Part shown: positions 46,776 through 58,370 of the stretch, in pieces
How positions within the stretch are numbered: the stretch's first letter is position 1
How the letters are laid out: the number at the start of each line of letters is the position of its first letter
Assembly: GCA_004154925.1 (NCBI GenBank)
Contig: QJNS01000143.1
Location: 62,001 to 126,000 of the forward strand
DNA length: 64,000 nucleotides
Origin: Monosporascus cannonballus
Lineage: Eukaryota > Ascomycota > Sordariomycetes > Xylariales
Reading direction: 5' to 3'
The notes under the pieces: generated by a model
Database searches by the model: none
The model's input: only the letters and a program-made list of their open reading frames with translations
What the model was told of the DNA's origin: nothing
Translations under genes and position numbers: made by a program

Positions 46776-48891
46776 TATTGCGGTATATTAATGCGTTCCA
46801 ATTCGTATATCCAAGGTAATAGATTTATTAACGGTTTTTATTATCGCGTTTAAAGTCTTTTTTGGGGGTTCTCTTTAATTTCTTTAGGTTTCGTTATTTT
46901 GCAGCTTTTTTACAGGTAACCTTTTTTTAAACTCCTGTTTAAGTTTGTCGAACTTTGTTTATATTTTTTTTATTTATCGCGCTAAGTTGTTATATTTGTT
47001 GTTAATGTCGGCGTATTGTTTTTTCGAGTTGTATTAATTATTTTTGGTTTTGTTATAGTTTTTTTTATCGAGTAAATTATTTTGTTATGTTTACGACTGC
47101 ATCCTATTATGCGTCGTCCTAATTGTCGTTTCAGAGTTCGTTTGTGAATTAACGTATTTTTTTGATAGTTTTTTTTCGTAAAGGTTTATAATAAATACTA
47201 ATTAAAAATAAAGATTTATTAAAACTTTTTGGCAATATTTTTTTATTATGTATTAAATCAATTTTTTTCCGTTTAATAATTATATTATTAATAATAACAA
47301 AAGGGGGTTTTCTACGAGCATTATTTTCTTTTTACCCAATTTTTTGTTTCGGTTAATTGTTAAATATTTTTTGGGACTATGGAGCGAAAATATCGATATT
47401 AATATTTATTATTTTTGTTATTTCCGGTACGGTTTGGAAAGTCGAATCCTTTATAATATATGCGAATAATCCGTTTATGGATGTATTATTTTTATTTTTC
47501 GTAATCGGGATATTTTCGTCGTCGACAATATATAACGTACATTTTGCCGTATCGATTAGGGGTTCCGGGACAGATTTTTTCTGTCCAATTTTGATTATTG
47601 CGTAATTATCCTTATAGTGCTTTTTATTATGCTCGCGATATTTATTAAGCTAGCTTCTTGATTTTCTTTTATTTCTTGCTGGATTTCTCGCTATAGAGGA
47701 CCTAGTACGTACTTAGGCCGAATTATGTTAATAGGTTTGTTTCCATTTTTCTGATTTTTTCTGAACTATTCCTTGGGTATAGGTTTTTAGTTATTTTAAC
47801 GAGGTTTCTTAGATGCCTTATATTATGTTATCGTATGTCCTATTTTGTTATAATTGTAATATTTGGTCTGGCTCCAGTTCTTTTTATAAATGGCTTTTAG
47901 TTTTATAGGTCCTGGTTCTGTTCTATAAAAAGTGTTGTTATGTCGAAAAGCGCTGATATTAGCCGTATGTCGGGATTTGTTATTATTTTTTCTTTTAGTA
48001 CCTTTAGTACGCCAGGCATATTGTCGATCGTTGATCTTTATTACTATAGCGATATAATCCGATAAATAATTAGGCCGATTAAATTTAAAAAACTCTTTCT
48101 TTGTTTTTTTAAGTCGTTCAAAAATTTAATTATTAATATTTTTGTCCTTAATTTAATTTAAATGCTAATTAAACGAACGTATTGCCGTAATTAAATATCG
48201 ATTTTTTTATTATAATTATTAGATTTGTATTTCGGTTTTTATTTTTTCGTTTATTATTCCGAAACTTTTCGTTAATACTTATTCGAATTTTTCGTAATTA
48301 CTATAAATTTGTATTATTTTTGGGTTTCGTTTTTTTATTAATAAGATAACGTATTTTTTTTTATATCGGGCTCGAACCAAATAGCCGTATTTCCGGTAAG
48401 TCGTTTAACTGCGAACTCGATTGGTATAATAAATGTAATGAGTCGAATAAAAAATACCCGATATATATTCGGCATTAAGTTAAGAATAATTATAATTTGG
48501 TCGAAATTTTATTGAAAAATTCTGGCTTAGGAGGTTTAGGAATTTTTCCTAGTTTTTTTAGTAAAATTTAACTGGATAACCTGGCTTATTCGAAAAGGCT
48601 TTCCGGTTTCGGAAGTTTTCTTTTTTTTTCTTAAGTTTCTTATAGACAATTTAAAGAAACGTTATAAGATCATTATTATTTCTTTTAAGCTAAATAATAC
48701 GTTTATTTATGGTATTTAAACGTCGAAAAGTTTCATCGCAAGAAAAACGAGGTTTTTCTTTTTCCTCCTCGGATTTCATTTTAGTGTTCGGGTAATTAGA
48801 GACCTGGTAAATAGGCTGTTCGAGTTGTTTACTAGTAGATATAATGTCGGCGATATTGCTTAAAGTTTAACGGTACTATTAAATAAAAATT

Positions 48892-49289
48892 TATAATATA
48901 TAATAATAAAATAATTTAATTAACGGTTAAATTTTAATTGTACGAATTTATATTAATAAAAATATTATAAAATTTTAAATAATAAATATAATAATATATT
49001 ATATTTTGTAATATTAAAAATATTTTGAATAATAAGTTATTATTATAAATTAATATTATTAAAAAAAATAAAAACAATATACGTATTATATTCGGGCGTA
49101 ATTCTTATTAATCTTAAGGTTCGTTAAATTCGTTAACGATTTTTGCGATCTAGGATTCGCTGGACTTGTCAGCGATCCTTGCGATTTAGGATTCGCTGGA
49201 TTTACCAGCGATCCTCGCGATCACGTGATTTGAAGCATCCCACTCTTTTCTAACCGTTTCTAGTTGTGCCAAGCCGTTGGGTCATAACA
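48892..49289 (-). repeat. 5' LTR of the minus-strand gypsy element
   Basis: About 398 bp, ending GTCATAACA at 49289 followed by the CTATC duplication. Its inner part (48892-49085) is heavily RIP-altered. The outer part keeps GCGATCACGTGATTT and TAGTTGTGCCAAG. It includes a duplicated GATTYRGGATTCGCTGGA motif (49148-49210). Confidence 0.8.
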
Positions 49290-49294
49290 CTATC

Positions 49295-50472
49295 AGCTTA
49301 AGAAAGCTCTCTATCGCAAGCTATTCCTTCTTATTTAATGCCGTTTAAAGCCATTCGAAAGCTAATCACAATATATTTAAATAATTATATTCAATATATA
49401 CAGAAATAACGCCTTTATACCATCTTGCCCACGTTTCGGGCGGCTGAATAACTTTAATAACGCTAAAAATAATCCCAAATCCTAAGACTTTTTTTCGAAA
49501 GCCATTTTAAAAGCGTAATCTTAATAAACTCTCCCAAAGTTATTTTTTATTATTAAATCGCAATAATAAATACAAAATCCAGGTATTAAAAAAGTATTTC
49601 CTTATTTTAACGTACGAAAAACTTACGAAAATAATCGAATTTACGTAACGGCAAGTTTAATACGTATTTAACACCCCGTTAATATCGAAGCGCTAAGGTC
49701 CTAAACGGCCGTAAAAAATCTTACGGCCTTACGTTACGCGGTAATTCCTTAACCTTTTTAAAAGCTGGCATTTTCGAAAGCTTCTTTAAAGTAATTTCTA
49801 AGTCCTTATTCCAGGGTTTTAACTGTACGAAATCCACGGTATTCGCTATACCTTAAAAAAATATAGCTTTAAGCATAAGATCTAAAACCGTACGAAGCTC
49901 TCGTTAAACGTTAACGATAAGATATATAAGGCCGAACTTTGCAAAAAATAATTTAAAGCCTGGCTCGTACTCGAGATTTTATTAAAACGGGGTCCTATAT
50001 AGTTAAATAAGTACTACGTAATTATATAGCACTGCTACCAGCAATAGATAACCTATCACCAGCTGGAAAACCTTCTTAATTTCGAATGGCTACGTATATA
50101 GGATATTTACGAGTGGATATTTTGGGGTTACTTTTAAAGGCGAAAAAAAAGACCTTATTATATATGGCCTAAAGGCGGAAAATATATTACTGTAAAGAAA
50201 TACTGCGAAAGGACATTTCTCAAGGTAAAAGTTTTTATAAAAACCTTCCTTAATAAGCTTTTTTTTTTAGCAAAACGGTAATTCGGCCTATTAGATAAAA
50301 CGTACGTATTAAAAATTTAACGTTTTCGAAATATATACGCTTAAATAGTTATTTAATAACCTTAATTTAAACTCTATTGAAAACGTATAGACTTGAATAA
50401 AATCTTATTTAAAAATATATTACACATTGTAATTAATAAGCGAAAAAAATTATATTCGATTATAATTAATAC
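49295..50472. other. Spacer between two oppositely oriented gypsy elements
   Basis: 1.18 kb, AT-rich but less so than the elements, with many CpG. The 5' LTRs of the two gypsy copies face it from both sides. Several plus-strand pieces look vaguely coding (for example ENLLNFEWLR and KRPYYIWPKGGKYITVKKYC near 50.06-50.21 kb), but no frame stays open and I cannot name a family. It may be part of an older element. Confidence 0.35.
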
Positions 50473-50867
50473 TGTTATGACCCAACGAGCCACGGTCGCC
50501 AGAAATGGTCCGTTATGACCGAACCACAACTGCGCGGTAGGGCAGGTTACGTAATAAATCACCAGCTTACTGGTAATAAACCAGTAAGCCGGATCACGAA
50601 CTTACTGTTAGTAAGCTAATAAGCTAGATTACCAACTTACTAGTAATAAATTAATAAGTAAAAAAAAGATATATACGTTTATTCTTTCAATGATTTAAAT
50701 AACTTTAATTTATAATATAATATCGTTATTTAAAATATTTTTGGGATTATGAAACATAATACGATTATTATATTTATTATTTAAATTCTTATTATATTTC
50801 TATTAATATAAATCCGTACAATTAAAGTTTAATAATTAATCAATGTTTTTATTTATTATATGTTATA
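50473..50867 (+). repeat. 5' LTR of the plus-strand gypsy element
   Basis: About 395 bp. The first 110 bases keep GC-rich words (CGAGCCACGGTCGCC, ACTGGTAATAAACCAGTAAG); the rest is A/T. It matches 56269-56630 throughout and the reverse complement of the LTR at 48892-49289 in its inner part. Confidence 0.8.
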
Positions 50868-52811
50868 AATTTTTATTTAATAATACCGTTAAATTTTAAA
50901 TAATATTTAATATTATTAAAATATTTAATAATATTTAGAAAGTTTTTATTAAATAATTTTAGGTTCGAATTTAGAAATTATAAAAACAAATCCGACAAAT
51001 TAAGTTTAAATTATTTGCTAAAACTTTTTTCGATTATATAAAACTTAAAATATTAAAATTCTATAATAAAAATTAATTTTTAATTTTTTTTTAAATTTAA
51101 GTACGAATTTACCTTTATTTTTTAAATCTTAATAATTTAACGGATTAAATATTAATAATAAAAATATATTTAACGGGAAATATCATTAATTAATTTAAGT
51201 TTATTATAAAAAATTTCTTAAAAATAAAAAAATCGGATAAAAAAGATTTTATTAATAAAATTTTTTATTTTATATTAATTTGAAAAATAAAATACGTAAA
51301 AATTTCGGTAATTTAAATAGAAAATAGTTTACGGCTTAATAATTTTTATAATTTTGATAAATAAAATTGTATTTAAATATGTTGTAATTTTTAAAACTTT
51401 TGCAATTAAAAGTAAATAAAAAAAATAAGGCCGATATTTTTATTAATATATTTTATAAAAAGTTAAAAACTAATATAAAAATAAAATAATTCGGATTAAA
51501 TAATTAATTATTTTAAATCAGTATATTATAAAAGTCATTAAAATCAATAATCGATAATTTAAAAAATAAAAAACATAATACGTTTTATATTTGGGATATA
51601 ATAAATTTAATTAAAGAAAAACGAAATACGTTTTTCATTTTTTTTAAAAATAACGTTAAGATTTATAGAATTCGGCATTGCTTATAAATAAGACTAAATT
51701 TAAATTACGTGCTTTAATTATGGTAAAATGGAATATAAAATTTATAAATATAAAAGACTTAAGAAATTATCGTAAAATAATTAAATCCTTATACCGAAAA
51801 AATAATCCAGAAATAATTAAGAAAATAATATTAAACTTATGAATATAATTTAAGCCAAATATATATTAGGTTTATAATAAAAGGTTTAATAAAAGTTATT
51901 ATAATAAAAGGTTTAACGAAAAATACGAAAAATTAAGAAGTCAATTTAATAAATATTGCGAATATAATAAGAAATATTATAAAAAAATTACGGAAATATT
52001 AAAATTAAATAAAAAAAACCTTTATTCCGAAATTATTAATTAATACGGCAAAATATATGCTATATATTGTTAACAACAGGAATATCCCGATTACGGAAAA
52101 TAAAAATAATATATTTACGAATAAATTACCGGTTTGTATTATAAAAAATTTAATTTTTTAAACCGTATCGGAAATAATAAGAACGATAAATAATAATACC
52201 GATATTTTCGAATTATAAACCCAGAAAATATTTAATAATTGGCCGAAATAAAAAATTAAGTTAAAAGAATAATACTTATAAAACAACCGTTTTATTATAT
52301 TTAATAATATAATTATTAAACGAAAAAAGAATTAATTTAATATACGGTAAAAAACTATTATTAGACAATTATTACGGATTTTTATTTTTAATTAATATTT
52401 ATTATAAATTTTACGAAAAACAAATTATTAAAAAAATTCGTTAATTTATAAAAACTTTTTGAACGATAATTAAAATACCGTATAATAAACTATAATTATA
52501 AATATAAAAAATGATTTATTTAATAAAGAAAAAAAGTATAATAAAATTAAAAATAATTAATATAATTCGAAAAAATAATATGTCGGTAATAACGATAAAT
52601 ATAATAACTTAATACGTGAAACGAAAACATACAAAAAAGATTCGATAAATTTAAATAAAAATTAAAAAAAAGGTTATTTATAAAAAGGCCGTAAAATAAC
52701 GAAACTCAGAAATATTAAAAAACATTTTTAAAAGAGATTTTAAATAAAACGATAAAAAACGTTAATAATTTTATTATTTTAAATATATAAATGGGAACGT
52801 ATTAATATATT

Positions 52812-52890
52812 GTAATAATAGATTACGGAATTTTGGGCGAGAATTATATTATATTATATATAATGAATAAATTTAAATTGTTATAAAAAT
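52812..52890 (+). pseudogene. Gypsy aspartic protease fragment
   Basis: The plus-strand reading IDYGILGENYI, then MNKFKLL and TLKLYIITNI, follows the fungal gypsy protease pattern IDxGAxGN[FY]I...VNK.KL......YKLY...G. The same Tyr replaces the residue after the catalytic Asp as in the minus-strand copy. Confidence 0.7.
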
Positions 52891-53577
52891 ATACGTTAAA
52901 ACTTTATATAATAACAAATATCAAAAATTAAAAATTCGATTATAATATTAAAAAAATATACGCGAAATTAATTATTTTAAGGTTTTTATTTAAAAATAAT
53001 ATTAAATATTTAATTTCGATACCGTTTTATTTAAAAATTATAATATATTTTTAAAATTTTTATGGATACGTTAATACGGAACTTTAATTAATAAAAAATT
53101 AATTAAATAAAATTTACTTTATATTTTATTAACAAATAAAAGCAAATTAAGAATTTAATATTTCATCGAAAATAATAATAAATATAGATATAAGGATATA
53201 TTAAAAATTGTATTATTTAAAAAAAATAAAATTTCAAAAAACTGGATATTTGAAGAAATATAACATATTATTATTATTATTAAAGCGAAATTAAAATAAT
53301 TAAATAATAACTTAAAATAATAATTCTACAAATTAAAAACTTTACTTAAAATATTATTCTAATATTATAAATATAAATACTTGTTTAAAAAGAGCTTAAT
53401 ACGAAATTATTAAAATATAATAAATAAAATTATAAAATAATTTTTAAAAAAGGATTTTCAATAAAGTTTTACTTTATTTATAATTTCAACAAAAATAAGT
53501 TATATATTTTTAGAAAAATACCTACAAAATCGGCTATAAAAAATAAATTCGACATTCGAAATTATTAGCAGGATATC

Positions 53578-53912
53578 TAATATATTTTGTATCGAAAAAA
53601 ACGGAAAATTACGATTTATAATTATTTATTAATAAATTAAATAATATTATTATTAAAAATTAAAAATTATTATTTTTAATTATAACAATAAAAAGAAATC
53701 TATTTTACGAAATTAAATAATTTATAACGTTCGATTTTAAAAATAAATATAAGCTTATTTAAATTAAAAAAGTTATAAATAAAAATTAATTTCTAAAATA
53801 AAATATAAATTATTAAAATATTTAGTTATATTAATAAGATTTACAAACGTATTAATAACTTTTTAAGGAATAATTAATTTCGTATTACGAAAATATTTTA
53901 ATATTTTCGTTA
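53578..53912 (+). pseudogene. Gypsy reverse transcriptase, N-terminal half
   Basis: Broken reading with pieces YFVSKKTENYD / KNGKLRF (the FV.KKDGK.R.CVDYR region). Before 53912 a piece resembles FTN.LITFQ...FVLRKYFNIFV, the FGL.NAPATFQ...VLR.....FV segment that normally precedes YLDD. The Fot1-like element is inserted exactly there. Confidence 0.6.
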
Positions 53913-53914
53913 TA

Positions 53915-55786
53915 ACGTCCCACACAAGTGAGCGCCATATATAAATAAGCGTAACACTTTTTTGACATATTTTAATTATTTATATTTAATTATCCATTTT
54001 TAAATATTAACATTATGGAACGTTTTATAAAAGAACAAAAATAAACCTAGTTATTTAGGTTAAAAAATAAAATCCGAAACTTAATTACAAAAAGCTTAGT
54101 TTTATTTATAAAGTCTTATTTTTTACCTTAGTATACCGTTCTAAAGGTCAACGCGTCCGAACCGATATTATTTCTTCTTTGCAGAAATTGATAATGACCG
54201 AAAAAAAAAAATCGATTATTAACTAAATCCTTAACTTAGATATGCGAACGTTTTTTGTCCGGCTTTAGTACGTTAAAAATATAGCTAATATACTGTTTGC
54301 CTAATACGTCGTAAAACGTATTGGAATTAACTAGGCGTCGAACTTTATTAAACGGTAAAAAAAATTCTAAACGCATTTAAATCGGAAAATCGATTATTAA
54401 TGGGTTTTATACGAAAATCCAGAAATATTTCGTAAATAATTCGAACTTATTCGGGTTATAATCGCAAAATACGATATCGCAAAAAAAGATATTTATAATT
54501 TTAACGAAACTAAATTTTTAATAAGGTTTTTTATGGCAATAAGCATAATAATTACTAATGCCGAAAAACGTAAAAAACTTAAATAAACGTAATAAGGGAA
54601 TAAGAAATAGGATATAATTATTTAAATTATTAATTTTTAAGGTTAAGTTATATTGTTATTTATTATTATAATAAAAAAAATTACTTTAAATCCTAATACC
54701 GTAATAATTTATTATTAACTAATTAAAAGGTTATATTAAGTAATAATAGTTAGATAATAAATAAATTAAGTTTAAAATAAATTTAATATTTTAATAAATA
54801 TATTTGGACGTATACGAAAAGTTCGAAACGTTTCCTTATTTTCGACGGCCACGAAAGCTATTATTCTATAAAATTCGAAAAATATTGCGTTAATTACGAT
54901 ATTATTACGTTTTATATGCCCGCGCATTTTTCGTATCGGCTTTAATTTTTTAATATATTTTATTTTTTTATTTTAAAACGTATTTATTCGTAATATATCG
55001 AAAACCTAATACGACGCCATTATACTTATATTATCAAAAAAAAATTTCTCGCCGGTTTTTACGATATATTCCAAATTATTATAACGTCCGATAATATTAA
55101 ATCCGGATTTGCAAAAGCTGGTTTTGTTTTATTTAATCCTAATAACGTTCTTTCTGAATTAAACGTTTTTCTAATTATACCTATACCGACGGTTTTACCG
55201 TTTACCTCCGCCAATTTTATTTCCTTATCCGTAAAAACCCCTAAAAATATTGAAAAAGTAATAAAACAAAAACGATATTTACAAAAAAGGATTAAAAATT
55301 ATTAAAATAACTCGTTAATAAAAATAATGGAATTGGTTAATTTTTTAATAAAAAGTAATTTATTACTTTTGTACGAAATTGCTTTTTTTCGGAAAAAAAC
55401 CGCTTAATTACGTAAAACGAATTATATTTTAAGTAAATATCGGAAAACCAAAAATAAACGTTTTTAAAAAGGAGGAATATTTATTATACAAAAGGAATAA
55501 GCTTTTTTGGCTTAAAAAAAAGAAGGTAATAAAAAAATGCAACTAATAACAACTGGAAGGGATTATCGTAAAAGGGTTAAAACCAAGGAACGGAAATATG
55601 GCGTTTGCAATAAGCCCGGGCATAATACGCGTACTTATGAAAAAGTTATAAATACGTTTAGCAAAAAAAAATCCGATTAATTTTAATTAATGCGATATAT
55701 TATTGTTAAGTTATTTGTATTTGTTGTTGCGAGGTGCCAAAAAGTGTTGCGCTTACTTGTATATAGCGCTTATTTATGTGGGACGT
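53915..55786 (+). mobile_element. Fot1/pogo-like DNA transposon, RIP-inactivated, nested in gypsy
   Basis: 1872 bp, with inverted ends ACGTCCCAC... about 50 bp long (53915 on, and the complement ending at 55786), and TA on both sides (53913-53914, 55787-55788). The plus strand reads as a DDE_1 transposase: KKSIINQILNLDMRTFFVRL near 54210-54270, RIGINQASNFIKR, ENPEIF, then IYNFNETKFLI at about 54490-54525, where YNFDETGF is the usual catalytic Asp-Glu box. The C-terminus has a CCHC knuckle KYGVCNKPGHNTRTYEK (55595-55645) in which two Cys have become Tyr. Size and layout fit Fot1. Stops are numerous. Confidence 0.88.
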
Positions 55787-56268
55787 TAAACTTTAAATTT
55801 AATCGCGCAAAACTATTAAAATCGTCCAAATATTAAAAAATACGATTAATAAATTTCGCACCCTAAAATTAATAATGTTAACGTTAACGATATATACGAA
55901 AAAACGCGTAAAAATCTCGGACAAAAATTTTTCGGCTATTAACTTTTTTTCCTTTAATTTTTTCGATTCTGCAATATAATAATTAATTATAGAAATAAGG
56001 ATTTTTATCCCGTCGTACAAACATCCTTAATAAATACATTCATTATAACGAAAAACCCTATTTATTATTTAGTAATTAAGCTGCCGAACAAAATAAAAAA
56101 AAACAAAATATTATATTAAAACTTTCGAATTTAATTAAATTAATTAAAGTAAGTCGTTATTCGGATTTGCGAAAACGACATTTAAATACACCGCAAAACA
56201 TAATAAATAAATATAAAAATTTACTGAAAAAAAAAATCTTAAAAGCTAAATTTGTAAAAAAAAAATCA

Positions 56269-56630
56269 TATTATAATTTAACGAGCTACGGCTTCCAGAA
56301 ACGGTTTATCATAATCCAACCATAAATGCGCCATAAGGCAAATTACATAATAAATTACCAACTTATTAATAATAAATTAATAAACCGAATTATCAATTTA
56401 CGGATAATAATCTAGTTAACAAAAATAAGATATATACGTTCATTAATTCTATAATTTAAATAACTTTAGCTTGCAATATTTATTAATATAACATCGTTAC
56501 CTAAGGCACCCTTAATATTACGAAACGTAATACGTTACTATATTTATTGCTTAGATTCCCACGATACTCCTGCTAACATAAACTCGTCGACTTAAGGTTT
56601 AATAGTTAGTTAAACCACCTAGCTGTTATA
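56269..56630 (+). repeat. 3' LTR of the plus-strand gypsy element
   Basis: About 362 bp, matching 50473-50867. Its end (TTAGTTAAACCACCTAGCTG) keeps G and C and matches the reverse complement of the outer end of the LTR at 42537. The beginning is RIP-altered (TATTATAATTTAACGAG for TGTTATGACCCAACGAG). Confidence 0.8.
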
Positions 56631-57028
56631 GGAATTAGGTAAACCAAGTAGGCCAGGTTTCTTGATTAAAAAGCTTTTTTCCGGTAACGGGGATTACGGC
56701 GGTATTAACTGGATCGATCGATATAATAACTTAATTAACGGGATTAATAAGGTAAAAATCGAATAAAAAAATTAATCAAAACAAAAAAACGAAAATCGCA
56801 AAAAAAAAAAAAAAAAAACGGACAAGCGATATACTCCTTAGCTAAATAGCTTTAGTTATTTTGGGCAGCAGCGCTACCGAGCTCATAACTATCACACTTA
56901 CTAAGGATCAGGTGCACAGCTCTTGAGGGTATATTGATTTGTGTAAAGCTAGGAAGCGTTAATCCCACTTGTTGTGGGCGATCCACTGATATAGGGCTCC
57001 GTGAAGGAATAACAATTACCCGAAGACC
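56631..57028. other. Border of the GC-normal island, with a poly-A tract
   Basis: Composition returns to normal by about 56.87 kb. An A-run of about 19 bases lies at 56800-56818, followed by CGG; such runs can mark the 3' end of a LINE, but no LINE body is readable. No gene is seen. Confidence 0.4.
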
Positions 57029-57395
57029 CTAGCTAGGGGTGCCCTTTTCCATGACAGGTATGAAAGGCGAAAGGTAGGTGGCCTCTACGTGCGTGACAAG
57101 CACACCACCGGAGCTGTGGCAGACGAAAAACAGAGGCCGAGCAGGTATGTCCTCATCTTCGAACCGATCACGAAGTGATATCAAAAGCGACAGAGCATGA
57201 TCACTTATTTTTCCTAGGCCTTTGATGCTTGCATTGTGGCTCCAGGAGAAGACCCGGGCATCGGGAATAGGCCGGTAGGAAGTTTTTGTCACTCGGCCAG
57301 AGGGGGCCGCCCTGGTTGCCCGCTTTCCAGGTGTCCTCATAATGGCCGTCCAGTCCGTGGGCGAGGATCACGCTGCGATAGAGATTTGTTAGTAC
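57029..57395 (-). pseudogene. Broken alpha/beta-hydrolase (serine-esterase-like) fragment of an NLR-type protein
   Basis: On the minus strand, from about 57380: VILAHGLDGHYEDTWKAG then GPLWPSDKNFLP. After a frame change come IPDARVFSWSHNASIKGLGK, ISDHALSLLISLRDRFEDED and RPLFFVCHSSGGVLV, followed by a stop at 57029. This is the N-terminal alpha/beta-hydrolase of fungal NACHT/ankyrin or NB-ARC proteins: the HGLxGHxxDTW oxyanion region, DARxxxxxYxA..., then GHSLGGLV, with the nucleophile Ser here in CHSSGG. One frame break and the missing downstream part make it a fragment. No NACHT or repeat domain is visible nearby. In the family this domain precedes an NTPase module used in heterokaryon-incompatibility and immunity-like proteins. 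Confidence 0.6.
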
Positions 57396-58370
57396 TGCGG
57401 TTGTCTCTGAGGTAGTGTCGGGTCATAATACTCAACGGTCAAACGGTCTGACGCATCGACGTCGGATGGGTAGAGCTTGTGGAGTCGGGCTGCCATGTTG
57501 CCAATTTGTTTGACCTTTTTCTTTTGTTGTTTGTGATTGCAATTTTCAATGTCCGGGAGAAGTGGTAGCCTGGGGCCTTTGGCATGTCAATCCGCCCTGC
57601 TGAGATGGCCAAACCACCTGCAACCGTGGCAGGTCAGGTGTGCGTTGTCGTCTCTGCGTGTCTCAAATTTCTGGTGAACAAACTCGGCGGGCTTGTGGGT
57701 CTCATGTTGGTGAGCTGTGACTCAAGTTTTGGGGCGCCTGTAGGGCGGTCACGATCTCCTGCGGGAGGCTTCTTTTGGCAAGCAGCCTTCATAATTTTTG
57801 TGCAACTCTGGTCGATCAAAATCTTTTCCATTTGCGGTCCCGAACTCTGCTTTTGTCAATCCGATTCTAATTCTATCCACAAACCCCAGATCAAGTTCGA
57901 TTCCCGGATTGTGTGGCAGCCACTATGGAGGACTCTCTGCCGACCACCGCATCCCAACGCCAATTGTCAAAATGGACTCCTGGCTACGCCGTTAGAGCTC
58001 CGACTACGGGGCTCTCATGCCATGCTTGACGACTCCTCCCTCCAGATGTCTTCGCTGAGCCTCTACGAGCCTCCCTCGCCCCGAGCCGCCGACACGAAAA
58101 CGCCGCCTACCGACGATAGTCCCGCCCAAGATCTGGGTAGGGTGAGGGAATGGGTACCCATCGGATTTGCCAAGGACCCATTGAGTACACATTGGGTCTT
58201 GCCAAGGACCCGCGGGTACCCAGTGGGTAAAAAATTTGCATACAAAGCAAATTGTCAGATATAGGGGACATCAGTTGTGTTATTGTATTCCGCTAAGTTG
58301 TACGTGCTATCGCACGCGTACAACGTTAGGTAGTTTAGCCACGGAACATACATGAGCCGATCAGTATGTT
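57396..58370. other. GC-normal island without a supported gene
   Basis: Composition is ordinary. A 226-codon plus-strand frame (57584-58264) is open but has no recognised motif, and other frames overlap it. At 58150-58228 the words GGGTACCCA and TTGCCAAGGACCC each occur twice around a short spacer, similar in style to hAT-type transposon ends. Nothing else is supported. Confidence 0.35.

Larger units (their letters stand above)
42537..49289 (-). mobile_element. Ty3/gypsy LTR retrotransposon, RIP-inactivated, minus strand
   Basis: 6753 bp, bounded by TGTGACGG at 42537 and GTCATAACA ending at 49289, with the 5-bp target duplication CTATC on both sides (42532-42536 and 49290-49294). On the minus strand recognisable pol pieces come in gypsy order: protease (about 46.75 kb), reverse transcriptase with YFDD (45.67 kb), RNase H end (44.9 kb) and integrase (44.3 kb). 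All frames carry stops and frame breaks. The presumed gag region (about 47-48.8 kb on the minus strand) is too damaged to read. In element orientation the LTR runs TGTTATGACC...CCGTCACA, identical in type to the plus-strand element at 50.5-56.6 kb. Confidence 0.9.
50473..56630 (+). mobile_element. Ty3/gypsy element, plus strand, incomplete and interrupted
   Basis: The LTR start TGTTATGACCCAACGAG at 50473 and the altered LTR end TAGCTGTTATA at 56630 match the termini of the minus-strand element, in opposite orientation. Protease (about 52.82 kb) and the first half of reverse transcriptase (53.58-53.91 kb) are readable on the plus strand. A Fot1-like transposon then interrupts. After it only about 480 bp remain before the right LTR and no YxDD, RNase H or integrase is recognisable, so the 3' half of pol is missing. 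Flanks AATAC (left) and GGAAT (right) do not match, so no target duplication is visible. Deletion or recombination between copies is the likely reason. Confidence 0.8.

Noticed and set aside
46712..52890. Both gypsy proteases have Tyr directly after the catalytic Asp (DYG), apparently a novel active site
   Set aside because: TGC to TAC (Cys to Tyr) is a RIP-type change at CpA on the other strand and could occur independently in both copies, so no new active site is implied.
57584..58264. 226-codon open frame as a gene
   Set aside because: No motif, no coherent domain, overlapped by similar-sized frames on both strands and ending in repeat-like sequence.
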